Shown here piece after piece: positions 8,430-17,502 of a stretch of 64,000 nt of DNA. The notes below the pieces were generated by a model, which worked only from the letters and a program-made list of their open reading frames with translations, did not search any database and was not told where the DNA came from. A program made the translations under genes and the position numbers. Position 1 is the stretch's first letter, and every line of letters starts with the position of its first letter. Origin of the DNA: Neorhizobium sp. SHOUNA12A (GTDB lineage Bacteria; Pseudomonadota; Alphaproteobacteria; Rhizobiales; Rhizobiaceae); NCBI RefSeq assembly GCF_023006505.1, contig NZ_JALBGV010000006.1, forward strand, positions 79,303-143,302, read 5' to 3'.

Positions 8430-8456
8430 TCGCCTCACGGTGACGCAGCGATGGAG

Positions 8457-9602
8457 TTAAAGCTCCACCGCCTCGACCTTCTTGTTGACGAAGCGCAGGG
8501 CCACGCCGCCGTTGATCAGTTTGAGCGCTGTTTCGCCGAAGAGATCGCGGCGCCAGCCGGAAAGGGCGCCGACATTGGCGGCCTCGCCCTCGGCGGCGAT
8601 CCTTTCGAGATCGTCGGTATTGGCGATGATCTTGGCGGCGACGCCCTGCTTGTCGGAGATCAGCTTCAGGAGAACCTTGAGCAGTTCGACCGCAGCGGCG
8701 GTGCCTTCCGGGACATGCACATGTTTCGGCGCATGCGGCATCTCGGTCTTCGGCAGGGCGAGCGCGGCGTTGACGGCTTCGATGATGGCGGCGCCGGAGG
8801 CGGAGCGCTCCCAGCCTTTGGGAATGGTGCGGAGCCGCGACATGGCTTCCACGTCCTTCGGCTGCTGCTGGGCGATCTCGTAGATCGCATCGTCCTTCAG
8901 CACGCGGGAACGCGGCACATTGCGGCTGCGCGCTTCGCGCTCGCGCCAGGCAGCGACAAATTTCAGAACGGCGAGTTCGGTCGGCTTGCGCAGGCGCGAC
9001 TTGAGGCGCGCCCAGGCGTCGTCCGGATGCAGGTCATAGGTGCCGGGAGATTCCAGCACGGCCATTTCCTCGGTCAACCACAGGGCGCGGCCTTCCCGTT
9101 CAAGCTGGGCTTTGAGGAAGAGGTAGACGTCGCGCAGGTGGGTGACGTCGGCCAGAGCATATTCGAGTTGCTTGTCGGACAGCGGCCGGCGGCTCCAGTC
9201 GGTGAAGCGCGACGACTTGTCGATATGGACGTCCTTGATGCGGCTGACGAGCTGGTCGTAGGAGACCGAATCCCCGAAGCCGCAGACCATGGCGGCGACC
9301 TGGGTGTCGAAGATCGGATGCGGCACCAGATTGCCGAGATGGTAGACGATTTCGATATCCTGGCGGGCGGCGTGAAACACCTTGGTGACGGCGGGATTGG
9401 CCATCAGCTCGAAGAAGGGTTTCAGGTTCAAGCCCTTGGCGAGCGGATCGACAAGGACTTCGACAGTCGGGCTCGCCATCTGGATGAGGCACAGCTCGGG
9501 CCAGAAGGTCGTTTCCCTGAGGAACTCGGTGTCGATGGTGATGAAGTCCGATTGGGCCAGCTGGATGCAGGCTTCTTCGAGTGCGGCGGTCGTTTGGATC
9601 AT
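8457..9602 (-). CDS. rnd: Ribonuclease D
   Basis: The 381-residue product is a DEDD-type 3'-5' exoribonuclease that trims tRNA and other stable RNA ends. The exonuclease I motif ITIDTEFLRE (D24, E26), the motif II region VFHAARQDIEIVY and motif III EYALADVTHLRDVY are all present. An HRDC domain covers about residues 210-290 (RKPTELAVLKFVAAWRERE). ATG 9602 is used; a GTG at 9614 in frame would add four residues and has AAGGAAGG upstream. In related genomes rnd lies between ppx and aspS; here accessory genes separate it on both sides. Confidence 0.95.
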   Translation of the reverse strand: MIQTTAALEEACIQLAQSDFITIDTEFLRETTFWPELCLIQMASPTVEVLVDPLAKGLNLKPFFELMANPAVTKVFHAARQDIEIVYHLGNLVPHPIFDTQVAAMVCGFGDSVSYDQLVSRIKDVHIDKSSRFTDWSRRPLSDKQLEYALADVTHLRDVYLFLKAQLEREGRALWLTEEMAVLESPGTYDLHPDDAWARLKSRLRKPTELAVLKFVAAWREREARSRNVPRSRVLKDDAIYEIAQQQPKDVEAMSRLRTIPKGWERSASGAAIIEAVNAALALPKTEMPHAPKHVHVPEGTAAAVELLKVLLKLISDKQGVAAKIIANTDDLERIAAEGEAANVGALSGWRRDLFGETALKLINGGVALRFVNKKVEAVEL

Positions 9603-9679
9603 CGTTTCATTCACGTGAGGGTGATCAACCTTCCTTCTCCTTCCGGCCGCATATGTCAATACGGAACGGTGCTTAACCT

Positions 9680-10918
9680 TTACTGGCGCTCGTCTTTCTC
9701 GGGCGGGCCGGCAAGCCTGTTGAAATAGGCAGACGTCCGAAGCAGCGAGCGGAAACGCCAGGAACGCTCCGATGGCGGCACCGAGGCGCGCGCCCGCATC
9801 CGCCTCAGCGTGAAGATCATGAAGCCGAGGAAAATGAACGAGGTGTAGGCGAAAAAGGCGCGGGGTCCGTAATATTGCAGCAGGATCGAGGCGAGCAGCG
9901 GCCCGATCGTCGCACCGACCGACCAATAAAACAGCAGGCCGGCCGAAACCAGCGCATGCTCTCCCGGTTTGGCGTAGTCGTTGCCATGCGCCGAGCACAG
10001 CGAATAGAGCGGCATCGAAAAGGCGCCGAACAGGAAGACGCTGACGATATTGGCGGTCTCGCTGGTGCCCGCCCCGAAGGAGAGGTAGGCGCCGGTTATG
10101 ATCGAGCCGATCGTCGTCCACAGGATGACGCGGCGCCGGTCGAGCCGGTCGGAATAGATGCCGAGCGGATATTGCAGCACGACGCCACCGATGATGCCGG
10201 CGCTCATGAAGGTGGCGATCGAGGTGATGCTCATGCCGATCTCTGCTGCATAGATCGGCCCGATATTGCGGAAGGCCGCCATCGACAGGCCGACCGAGAT
10301 GACGCCCACCACCGCGAGCGGCGAAATCCGCCAGACGGCCTTGAGGTCGAAGGCGATTGCCTGCGGCGGCGCAGGGCTGGATTTGTCGGCGATCGAGATT
10401 GGCACCAGCGACAGGATCAGCGCGATTGTGATGATGTTGAAGATGAACGGGCCTTCGATGCCGACGGTCGGGATGATGTATTGCGCCACCGTCACCGAGC
10501 CGAGATCGACGAAACGGTAGATGGAGAGCGTGCGGGCCCGGTTGGCGTTGGTGACCTTGGCGTTGATCCAGCTCTCGACCGTCGCAAACAGGCTGGCGAC
10601 CGCGATGCCGGTCACGAAGCGCATCGCGAACCAGAAGGTCGGGTCGACGATCATCGACATGCCGATCGACGCGGACGCCGTCACCGCGGCCATCGCCGAG
10701 AAGGTGCGGATATGGCCGATCTGGCGCAAGAGCCGCGTCACGTACATGCAGCCGAAGGCAAACCCGATGCTGTAGCCCGCGCCGATCATGCCGATCGTCG
10801 AGGGCGAAAAGCCCTCAGCCGAGCCGCGCAGCGCGATATAGGTGCCCTGCAACCCGTTGCCGCCGATCAAAATGCCTGCGGTGACGAGGAGGGGGATCAA
10901 CGGACGGATATGGCTCAT
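9680..10918 (-). CDS. MFS transporter
   Basis: The 412-residue protein has about 12 hydrophobic segments. The MFS loop 2-3 region reads GAGYSIGFAFGCMYVTRLLRQIGHIR, and a second-half copy is seen in PLGIYSDRLDRRRVI. The overall pattern is of the YcaD-type MFS group. It probably exports or imports a small molecule across the inner membrane; the substrate cannot be read from the sequence. The C-terminal tail of about 40 residues is polar and cytosolic. It lies 77 bases upstream of rnd on the same strand and could be co-transcribed with it. Confidence 0.9.
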   Translation of the reverse strand: MSHIRPLIPLLVTAGILIGGNGLQGTYIALRGSAEGFSPSTIGMIGAGYSIGFAFGCMYVTRLLRQIGHIRTFSAMAAVTASASIGMSMIVDPTFWFAMRFVTGIAVASLFATVESWINAKVTNANRARTLSIYRFVDLGSVTVAQYIIPTVGIEGPFIFNIITIALILSLVPISIADKSSPAPPQAIAFDLKAVWRISPLAVVGVISVGLSMAAFRNIGPIYAAEIGMSITSIATFMSAGIIGGVVLQYPLGIYSDRLDRRRVILWTTIGSIITGAYLSFGAGTSETANIVSVFLFGAFSMPLYSLCSAHGNDYAKPGEHALVSAGLLFYWSVGATIGPLLASILLQYYGPRAFFAYTSFIFLGFMIFTLRRMRARASVPPSERSWRFRSLLRTSAYFNRLAGPPEKDERQ

Positions 10919-11146
10919 CGGGGGAGGGCTTTGCGCGGGAATCGGGAACGGTTTTGGGCGGTTCTACCCGTTCTATATCCCGAACGGCCGGTGGGGCACA
11001 GCGATAAGCGACACCTACGAATTTTATAGAGGGCAGGCCGCAAAATGCGGTGCCTTCTGCAATTTCTCGTCGACGACTGTCGGAACGATGCCGCCTCAAA
11101 CGTCAATTTCGTGCCACCGTTGTTCGTCTGACCTGAAAGGATGCCC

Positions 11147-11542
11147 ATGCTGCCCGATACGCTCGAAGTCATTACCCTTTTCGTCGACGATATCGACGAG
11201 GCGAGGACCTTCTATCGAAAGGTCTTTTCGCCGAGGATCGTCTATGAGGACGCGGTTTCCTCCGTTCTTGAATTTTCGAACCTGATGATCAATCTGCTGC
11301 AGGTGACGCAAGCGCCCGAGTTGGTCGAGCCGATGCCGGTTGCATCGCTCCGTACCGGCGCGAGCTTCCTCCTCACCATACGGGTAGACGATGCCGACGA
11401 GGTCTGCGCAAGGCTGGGGGACCTTGGCGTCTCCCTGCTGAATGGGCCGACAGATCGGCCCTGGGGGCGCCGGACCGCCGCCTTTGCCGATCCTTCGGGG
11501 CATGTCTGGGAGGTCGCGCAGGTATTGAAGCCTGCCGACTAG
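11147..11542 (+). CDS. VOC (glyoxalase/bleomycin resistance) family protein
   Basis: The 131-residue single-domain protein carries the two beta-alpha-beta-beta-beta modules of the VOC fold: LEVITLFVDDIDEARTFYRKVF at the start and TIRVDDADEVCARLGDLGV in the middle. It ends RTAAFADPSGHVWEVAQ, where the last glutamate is a usual metal ligand. ATG 11147 is preferred because GAAAGG lies six bases before it; ATG 11141 directly abuts that sequence. The substrate is unknown. The flanking MFS gene is divergent, across a 228-bp interval with no other gene. Confidence 0.86.
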   Translation: MLPDTLEVITLFVDDIDEARTFYRKVFSPRIVYEDAVSSVLEFSNLMINLLQVTQAPELVEPMPVASLRTGASFLLTIRVDDADEVCARLGDLGVSLLNGPTDRPWGRRTAAFADPSGHVWEVAQVLKPAD

Positions 11543-11605
11543 CTCACCGGCTCTGGCCTTGCCGCTGTTGTTACCCTAATCCGAGGGAAACGGAGGCGCC
11601 AGAAC

Positions 11606-12136
11606 ATGAGTCCCATCCTCATCGTCATCTTTTTCGCGGCAGTGGCGGTTCGAATCGCGAGCGTCATCGTCTCGAAACGCCACGAGCGGATTTTGCGCGA
11701 TGAGGGCGCCGTCGAGCATGGTGCGTTGAACACCCGGCTGCTGGCACTTGCCCACAGCCTGTTCTATCTCGCGGCATTCGGCGAAGGCTGGGTAAGGCAC
11801 GCCGAATTCGACGGCCTGTCCGCGATCGGCCTCGCGATCTTTGTTGCCGCCTTGGCGATGCTTGTCTGGATCGTCCGGCTGCTCGGCCCTGTCTGGACGG
11901 TGAAGATCATGATCGCCAGGAACCATCCGGTCAGCCGGCACTGGCTTTTCCGTAACCTTCGGCATCCGAACTATTTTCTGAACATCCTGCCGGAACTCGT
12001 CGGTTACTCGCTGATCTTCCATGCCTGGCTCACGCTTATGACCGGGCTACCGGTCTATCTGGTGATCCTGATCGTCCGCATCGTCCAGGAGGAGAGGGCG
12101 ATGCGCGGCCTGTTCGGAACCGCCTCGGCGTCCTGA
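11606..12136 (+). CDS. Isoprenylcysteine carboxyl methyltransferase-like membrane protein
   Basis: The 176-residue protein has about five hydrophobic segments and the ICMT/phospholipid methyltransferase C-terminal signature: FRNLRHPNYFLNILPEL, then RIVQEERAMRG, where arginine-histidine and the glutamates bind S-adenosylmethionine. Bacterial members (YpbQ-like) methylate membrane-associated substrates, often poorly defined. GGAAACGGAGG upstream supports ATG 11606. It follows the VOC gene after 63 bases and could share its transcript. Confidence 0.8.
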   Translation: MSPILIVIFFAAVAVRIASVIVSKRHERILRDEGAVEHGALNTRLLALAHSLFYLAAFGEGWVRHAEFDGLSAIGLAIFVAALAMLVWIVRLLGPVWTVKIMIARNHPVSRHWLFRNLRHPNYFLNILPELVGYSLIFHAWLTLMTGLPVYLVILIVRIVQEERAMRGLFGTASAS

Positions 12137-12305
12137 CCTGCCGCCCGGAATCCCGCCGATCCTTCACGACGTTTTGGGGCCAAGGTCGGTTCTACCTTGA
12201 CAAAGCATGTCCATCATGCGCTTTTCCCGCCGATTTTCCATAAAGCCGGCAGGCCGTGCATCGCACGCCGAAAGACCGCAAAACCTACCAGTCCAGGATA
12301 CTGAA

Positions 12306-14096
12306 ATGCACCGTTACCGCAGCCATACCTGTGCCGCCCTCAAGAAGTCCGACGTCGGATCGACCGTCCGCCTGTCCGGCTGGGTGCATCGCGTGCGAGA
12401 TCACGGCGGCGTGCTGTTCATCGACCTTCGCGACCATTACGGCATGACCCAGGTCGTCGCCGATCCGGACAGCCCCGCCTTCAAGACCGCCGAGATCGTC
12501 CGCGGCGAGTGGGTGATCCGCATCGACGGCCTCGTCAAGGCGCGCTCGGAAGACACCGTCAACAAGGGCATGGCGACCGGCGAGATCGAACTCTATGCCC
12601 AGGAGATCGAGGTGCTCTCCGCCGCCAAGGAACTGCCGCTGCCGGTGTTCGGCGAGCCGGACTATCCGGAAGACGTGCGCCTCAAGTACCGCTTCCTCGA
12701 CCTGCGCCGCGAAACCCTGCACCGGAACATCGTCAAGCGCACCCAGATCATCTCCGACATGCGCCGCCGCATGGGCGAGATCGGTTTTGCCGAATATTCG
12801 ACGCCGATCCTGACCGCATCCTCGCCGGAAGGCGCACGCGACTTCCTGGTGCCGAGCCGCATCCATGAGGGCAAGTTCTTCGCCCTGCCGCAGGCGCCGC
12901 AGCAATACAAGCAGCTGCTGATGGTCGCCGGTTTCGACCGTTATTTCCAGATCGCCCCCTGCTTCCGCGACGAAGACCCGCGCGCCGACCGCCTGCCGGG
13001 CGAATTCTATCAGCTCGACCTGGAAATGAGCTTCGTCACCCAGGAAGACGTCTGGGACACGATGGGTCCGGTGATGACCGGCGTGTTCGAGCAGTTCGCC
13101 GAAGGCAAGCCGGTCACCAAGGACTGGCCGCGCATTCCCTACGACGTGGCGATCCGCAAGTACGGCTCGGACAAGCCGGACCTGCGCAACCCGATCGAGA
13201 TGCAGGCCGTCACCGAACATTTCGCCGGCTCCGGCTTCAAGGTGTTCGCCGGCATGATCGCTTCGAACCCGAAGGTCGAAGTCTGGGCGATCCCGGCCAA
13301 GACTGGCGGTTCCAGAGCCTTCTGCGACCGCATGAACGCCTGGGCGCAGTCGACCGGCCAGCCGGGCCTCGGCTACATCTTCTGGCGCAAGGAAGGCGAC
13401 AAGCTCGAAGGCGCCGGCCCGCTCGCCAAGAACATCGGCGAGGAGCGTACCGAAGCGATCCGCACCCAGCTCGGCCTCGATGACGGCGACGCCTGCTTCT
13501 TCGTCGCCGGCGACCCGGCCAAGTTCTACAAGTTCGCAGGCGAAGCCCGCACCCGCGCCGGCGAGGAACTGAACCTTGTCGACCGCGACCGTTTCGACAT
13601 GTGCTGGATCGTCGATTTCCCGTTCTACGAATGGAGCGAGGAAGAAAAGAAGCTCGATTTCGCGCACAACCCCTTCTCCATGCCGCAGGGCGGCATCGAG
13701 GCGCTGGAAAACCAGGATCCGCTGACGATCAAGGCATTCCAGTATGACGCGGTGTGCAACGGTTTCGAAATCGCTTCGGGCTCGATCCGTAACCAGTCGC
13801 CCGAATTGATGGTCAAGGCCTTCGAAAAGGTCGGCCTCAGTCAGGCCGATGTCGAGGACCGGTTCGGCGGCATGTACCGCGCCTTCCAGTATGGCGCGCC
13901 TCCGCATGGTGGTGCCGCTTTCGGTATCGACCGTATCGTCATGCTGCTCGTCGGCGCCAAGAACCTGCGCGAAGTGACGCTGTTCCCGATGAACCAGCAG
14001 GCCCAGGACTTGCTTATGGGCGCCCCGTCGCCGGCGACGCCCCAGCAGCTGCGGGAACTGGCCATCCGCGTCGTGCCGACGCCGAAGAAGGACTGA
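12306..14096 (+). CDS. aspS: Aspartyl-tRNA synthetase (bacterial class II)
   Basis: The 596-residue product begins [20 protein letters not shown], followed by an OB-fold anticodon-binding domain. The catalytic class II domain has motif 2 [19 protein letters not shown] and motif 3 [12 protein letters not shown]; the GAD insertion domain lies between. It charges tRNA-Asp, and probably also tRNA-Asn as the nondiscriminating form common in alphaproteobacteria. An in-frame ATG at 12207 would add 33 residues with no homology to the family start. TTGACA at 12197 could be a -35 element but no good -10 is seen. A shared hairpin terminator follows. Confidence 0.97.
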   Translation: MHRYRSHTCAALKKSDVGSTVRLSGWVHRVRDHGGVLFIDLRDHYGMTQVVADPDSPAFKTAEIVRGEWVIRIDGLVKARSEDTVNKGMATGEIELYAQEIEVLSAAKELPLPVFGEPDYPEDVRLKYRFLDLRRETLHRNIVKRTQIISDMRRRMGEIGFAEYSTPILTASSPEGARDFLVPSRIHEGKFFALPQAPQQYKQLLMVAGFDRYFQIAPCFRDEDPRADRLPGEFYQLDLEMSFVTQEDVWDTMGPVMTGVFEQFAEGKPVTKDWPRIPYDVAIRKYGSDKPDLRNPIEMQAVTEHFAGSGFKVFAGMIASNPKVEVWAIPAKTGGSRAFCDRMNAWAQSTGQPGLGYIFWRKEGDKLEGAGPLAKNIGEERTEAIRTQLGLDDGDACFFVAGDPAKFYKFAGEARTRAGEELNLVDRDRFDMCWIVDFPFYEWSEEEKKLDFAHNPFSMPQGGIEALENQDPLTIKAFQYDAVCNGFEIASGSIRNQSPELMVKAFEKVGLSQADVEDRFGGMYRAFQYGAPPHGGAAFGIDRIVMLLVGAKNLREVTLFPMNQQAQDLLMGAPSPATPQQLRELAIRVVPTPKKD

Positions 14097-14110
14097 GTTC
14101 TTAAGAACAG

Positions 14111-14140
14111 AAGAGCCCGGCCGCGTGCCGGGCTCTTTGA
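14111..14140. terminator. Bidirectional terminator between aspS and the serine hydrolase gene
   Basis: A perfect ten-base stem AGAGCCCGGC/GCCGGGCTCT with loop CGCGT lies 15 bases after the aspS stop and just after the stop of the convergent gene. T-runs on either side are short. Confidence 0.75.
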
Positions 14141-14163
14141 TTCAATCTCTGAGGATGGCGAGC

Positions 14164-15318
14164 CTAAAGGTCGGCGGCGACGGCTTTTTTCAGGTCGAGC
14201 GTAAATTGGCCCGACATGCCTTCGAGCGTGGTATTGGTCAGCCCCACCAGCGTGATTTTCTTCGCAAGGTCCATGAACCAATGGTGGCCGTAGACGCCGC
14301 CCCATTGCAGCGAGCCGGGGGAAACAGGCAGTCCGGCCTTTGCCGGATCGAGCACGACCGCCCAGCCGAACCCGAACCCGAAACCCGGCCGCGTCGGCTC
14401 CAGCAGATCGCCGATCTGGTTGGTCGTCATCTGCCGAACCGTCTTTTCCGACAGCAGCGGCGCGCCGCCCTTGAGAATGGTTTCGAGCACGGTCAGCACG
14501 TCTAAGGCGGTTCCGGCCATGCCGCCGCCGCCGGAATGGAACGAGGCGAGGTCGAAGATGCGGGCGGGGGCGAAGGTCACCGTGCCGTTGAGGACGGGCA
14601 CCTTTTCCGTCTCTCCCATCCGCGTCGGTTCGGGCGAACCATCGACATAAGGGGCCGCCAGCCGGCTGCCGTCGGTGACGGTGAAACCGGTATCGGAGAG
14701 GCCGAGCGGTCGCATCACCAGCTCGTTGACGACTTCCCCGAGGCGCTTGCCGGCTTCCCTTTCGATGACGCCGCCGAGCACATCCATGGAGACCGAATAT
14801 CGCCAGTCGGTGCCGGGCGCAAAGAGCAGCGGCACGGATGCGATACGGCGCAGGTTCTCGCCGAGCGAAAGGCCAGGCTGATCGACGCCGTCAGAGACGC
14901 CGGCGCGGACGTAAGGTCCTTCTTCCAAGTGGAAACAATAGCTGAGGCCGGAGGTGTGGGTGAGGAGATGCCGGATCAGGATCGCCGGTTCGGACCCGTC
15001 TTCGAGCCGCGGCCGGAAATCCGGCAGCCATTTCGTCACCGGATCGTCGAGGCCGATGCGGCCCTGTTCGATCAGCCGCATGGCGGTGATGGTGACGATC
15101 GGCTTGGTGATCGAGGCAAGCCGGAAGATCGTGTTCTCTTGGGTCATGAGGCCCGCTTCCCGGTCCGCCAATCCGGCGGCGCGGCGGTAGACGATCTCGC
15201 CGTCCCTGGCGATCATCACCACAGCACCGACGAGACGCCTGGAGGCGAGCGCGCTGTCGATCGCGGCCTCGATCGTGGGGAAGGGTATCTGGGCCGATGG
15301 ATGGATTGGCAAATTCAT
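14164..15318 (-). CDS. Beta-lactamase-family serine hydrolase (class C/esterase type)
   Basis: The 384-residue protein has the SxxK nucleophile motif SITK (S69, K72) in FRLASITKPIV. A tyrosine motif is at WRYSVSMDVLGG (Y174), resembling EstB-like esterases more than true AmpC. GLSYCFHLEEGPY and GWAVVLDPAK are in the body, and GHHWFMD lies near the C-terminus. No signal peptide is visible, which argues against a periplasmic antibiotic-degrading enzyme and for a cytosolic esterase or amidase. It has no operon partner and shares a terminator with aspS. Confidence 0.86.
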   Translation of the reverse strand: MNLPIHPSAQIPFPTIEAAIDSALASRRLVGAVVMIARDGEIVYRRAAGLADREAGLMTQENTIFRLASITKPIVTITAMRLIEQGRIGLDDPVTKWLPDFRPRLEDGSEPAILIRHLLTHTSGLSYCFHLEEGPYVRAGVSDGVDQPGLSLGENLRRIASVPLLFAPGTDWRYSVSMDVLGGVIEREAGKRLGEVVNELVMRPLGLSDTGFTVTDGSRLAAPYVDGSPEPTRMGETEKVPVLNGTVTFAPARIFDLASFHSGGGGMAGTALDVLTVLETILKGGAPLLSEKTVRQMTTNQIGDLLEPTRPGFGFGFGWAVVLDPAKAGLPVSPGSLQWGGVYGHHWFMDLAKKITLVGLTNTTLEGMSGQFTLDLKKAVAADL

Positions 15319-15655
15319 GGGACAAAACCTTCGCTAAAGACGCTTTTATCTAGGGTCGCCTCGGCGAGGGGGCGATCCGGTCGGCCACAAAAAACATTGG
15401 GCGACATGCTGCAGACGATCGCGGACGACGGAACTGTTCAGTTTCATATTCTCGATCAGCCGCCAGCCGGGAGCCGATCAAATGGACCTAGGCAGCAAGT
15501 CGGGCTGTCCCTGTCTCATCACCGCAATCTTGTCGCTTGCGCCCACCCGTGGCGTCAAGACGCCGCCCCCTGGCTTTCCCGAGCGTCGGGCGAATAGGGG
15601 AACCATATCCGTGCGCTTTTGTTGTTAGGGCAGGCAGAAGCATAGGAGTTACGAT
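15319..15655. other. Intergenic interval, no gene seen
   Basis: This 337-bp stretch separates the divergent serine hydrolase and DUF1236 genes and should carry both promoters. AGGAGTT at about 15645 is the ribosome-binding site for the DUF1236 gene. No convincing open frame or RNA gene was found. Confidence 0.5.
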
Positions 15656-15976
15656 ATGCACAAGACCCTATTGGCCGCGTCGGCGGTCCTGATCGCACTC
15701 TCCGGTGCAGCTTACGCCCAGACGACGATCATCACCCAGGATCCGGTCACCACCAATTCGGCGGTCGTTCTGCCGGGCGAAGTTCGCACCTATGTCATGG
15801 AGCAGAGCGTTCCGTCGGTTTCCTATCAGGGCGACATCACCGTCGGGACCGCCCTTCCGGATACCGTCGAGGTGCATCCGGTCGATGGCTACGACAACTA
15901 CGCCTATACGGTCGTCAATGACCGCCGCGTCATCGTCAATCCACAGACCAGGACCGTCATCCAGGTTCTGGAATAA
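15656..15976 (+). CDS. DUF1236-containing periplasmic protein
   Basis: The 106-residue protein starts with a signal peptide (MHKTLLAASAVLIALSGAAYA, cleaved before QTT). The mature part matches the DUF1236 pattern, with VLPGEVRTYVMEQ, TVGTALPDTVEVHPV and the C-terminal YAYTVVNDRRVIVNPQTRT. DUF1236 proteins are small periplasmic proteins of rhizobiales with no known biochemical role. A GGAG ribosome-binding site precedes the start, and a strong terminator follows, so it is probably transcribed alone. Confidence 0.88.
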   Translation: MHKTLLAASAVLIALSGAAYAQTTIITQDPVTTNSAVVLPGEVRTYVMEQSVPSVSYQGDITVGTALPDTVEVHPVDGYDNYAYTVVNDRRVIVNPQTRTVIQVLE

Positions 15977-16001
15977 TTTCATCCGACTCTTTTCGAGCAA
16001 C

Positions 16002-16034
16002 AAAAAACCCGGCGAGCGATCGCCGGGTTTTTTT
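16002..16034. terminator. Bidirectional rho-independent terminator
   Basis: The stem pairs AAAAAACCCGGCGA with TCGCCGGGTTTTTT around a GCGA loop. A-run and T-run on the two sides make it work in both directions, for the DUF1236 gene and the convergent gene at 16054. Confidence 0.92.
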
Positions 16035-16053
16035 GTTGGCGGACGCATGGTCC

Positions 16054-17244
16054 TCAGTCGTTGGCGGTGACCTTGACGCCGAGGACGTTCGGAAGCGTGT
16101 TCGGCGCGCCCATTGCGGCACCCATGATCATCGGGAAGGGGACGGCATCGGCCGGTTCCGCGGTGATCGTGAAGCTGCCGGGCTTGTCGAGATAGGTGTT
16201 GATCGCAGCGCTCACCATGTTCTGCAGTTCCGGCACGTTGTACTGCGCCAGCATCATCGGCGTCATGCCCTTCAGCATCTGCGCCATGGCTTCGCCTGTG
16301 GTGCCCTGGCTCTTGCCGGCGTAGTCGAGCGCCTTCTTGGTAATGCCGGCATCCTCGAAGCGGATTTCGGCGCTGTTGAAGGTGAGGCGCTGCATCAGGC
16401 CGAGCATCGCAAGGCCCGCGGCCTGCTGTGCTTCTTCCTTGTTCGGATTGGCTTCCATCGCCTTGGCCGTTTCGTTCGCGGACTTGATGAAGTCGAGCGT
16501 GTAGCCGGATACGCTGAAGGCGAGGTTGAGCTTGCCGACCTTGGCGAAATCGATCGCGTATTCGTCGATCTCCAGATTTCCGTCCGCCAGTGTCCAGCTT
16601 CCCGTCATGTTCACCTTGCCGTCGATCGAAGTGACGCCGAGCTGCTGCAGCGTGTCCTTCGCCTGGGCGTCGTCGACGAGGCTAAGGTCGCTCTTGACCC
16701 CGTTGATCTGAAGGTCGAAGCCGACGGAGGAGCTGTCGTCGGCGACCTCGGTGGTGAGGTTCATCCCATCGACCGAAAAGGCCTGCTTGCCGTCGACGGC
16801 GGCGGTCATCTTGCCGATATGCGCTTCGTCATAGAGCATGATCGCATCAAGGCCGTCGCCGCTTGGATTGCCGGGGACGGTAAGGCCGCTGATCGCGATG
16901 TCCGAGGCGGTGAAGACCGTCTTGTCCTGGCTGGTGTTGACGTTGTCGAAAGTGACCTTCTCGACGGTGTAGCCGCCATTATTCTCTTCGACGCCCTCGA
17001 ACTTGACCGTGCCGAGCGGCAGGTTTTGCTTGCCGGCCTGGACCAGCAGCTTGGCGTTGGCGAGCGTCACGTTCGACCCGCTGACAGTGGCCTTTTCAGC
17101 CGAGAAGCCGGCGCCGCCCTGGATCGAGAGCGCGCCGTTGATCTTGGCGACGAGATCGTTGCCGTCGAGCGCGAATGCCGGGCCGGCGAAAATCGAAAGC
17201 GCTGCGCCGGCGAGCAGAAGCCGGGCCTTGGTGGAGTATTGCAT
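16054..17244 (-). CDS. Exported protein of unknown function (rhizobial)
   Basis: The 396-residue product has a signal peptide, MQYSTKARLLLAGAALSIFAGPAFA, and is then acidic and rich in short beta-strand-like repeats (VSGSNVTLANAKLLV, ASDIAISGLTVPG, LTTEVADDSSSVGFDLQING). This suggests a long beta-solenoid or lipid-transport-like fold, but no family is recognised. AGGAGG seven bases upstream fixes ATG 17244; the longer frame to 17412 is not used. The location is probably periplasmic or outer membrane. It ends at the shared terminator. Confidence 0.82.
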   Translation of the reverse strand: MQYSTKARLLLAGAALSIFAGPAFALDGNDLVAKINGALSIQGGAGFSAEKATVSGSNVTLANAKLLVQAGKQNLPLGTVKFEGVEENNGGYTVEKVTFDNVNTSQDKTVFTASDIAISGLTVPGNPSGDGLDAIMLYDEAHIGKMTAAVDGKQAFSVDGMNLTTEVADDSSSVGFDLQINGVKSDLSLVDDAQAKDTLQQLGVTSIDGKVNMTGSWTLADGNLEIDEYAIDFAKVGKLNLAFSVSGYTLDFIKSANETAKAMEANPNKEEAQQAAGLAMLGLMQRLTFNSAEIRFEDAGITKKALDYAGKSQGTTGEAMAQMLKGMTPMMLAQYNVPELQNMVSAAINTYLDKPGSFTITAEPADAVPFPMIMGAAMGAPNTLPNVLGVKVTAND

Positions 17245-17502
17245 CGGAGTTCCTCCTGGCGGGCGATGGTCCGGCCCGCGTTCCATTAGGGTTTTGTCGA
17301 TAGTTCGGTCTGCTTGTTCGCGGCACCTTATAGGCAAGCCGGGTAAAAGGTTTATGGCTTTGTTCCACATTCCTTTCGTCAAAATTGCGGCTGACGATTC
17401 AGGGTAAATCAAACACTGATTTTAGTCCGGGAAAAGCCTTCATCCACAGGCTGTCGCCGGTACTTTCTTGCCGAGAATCGGGCTTTCCGCTAGTCAAGGC
17501 CC

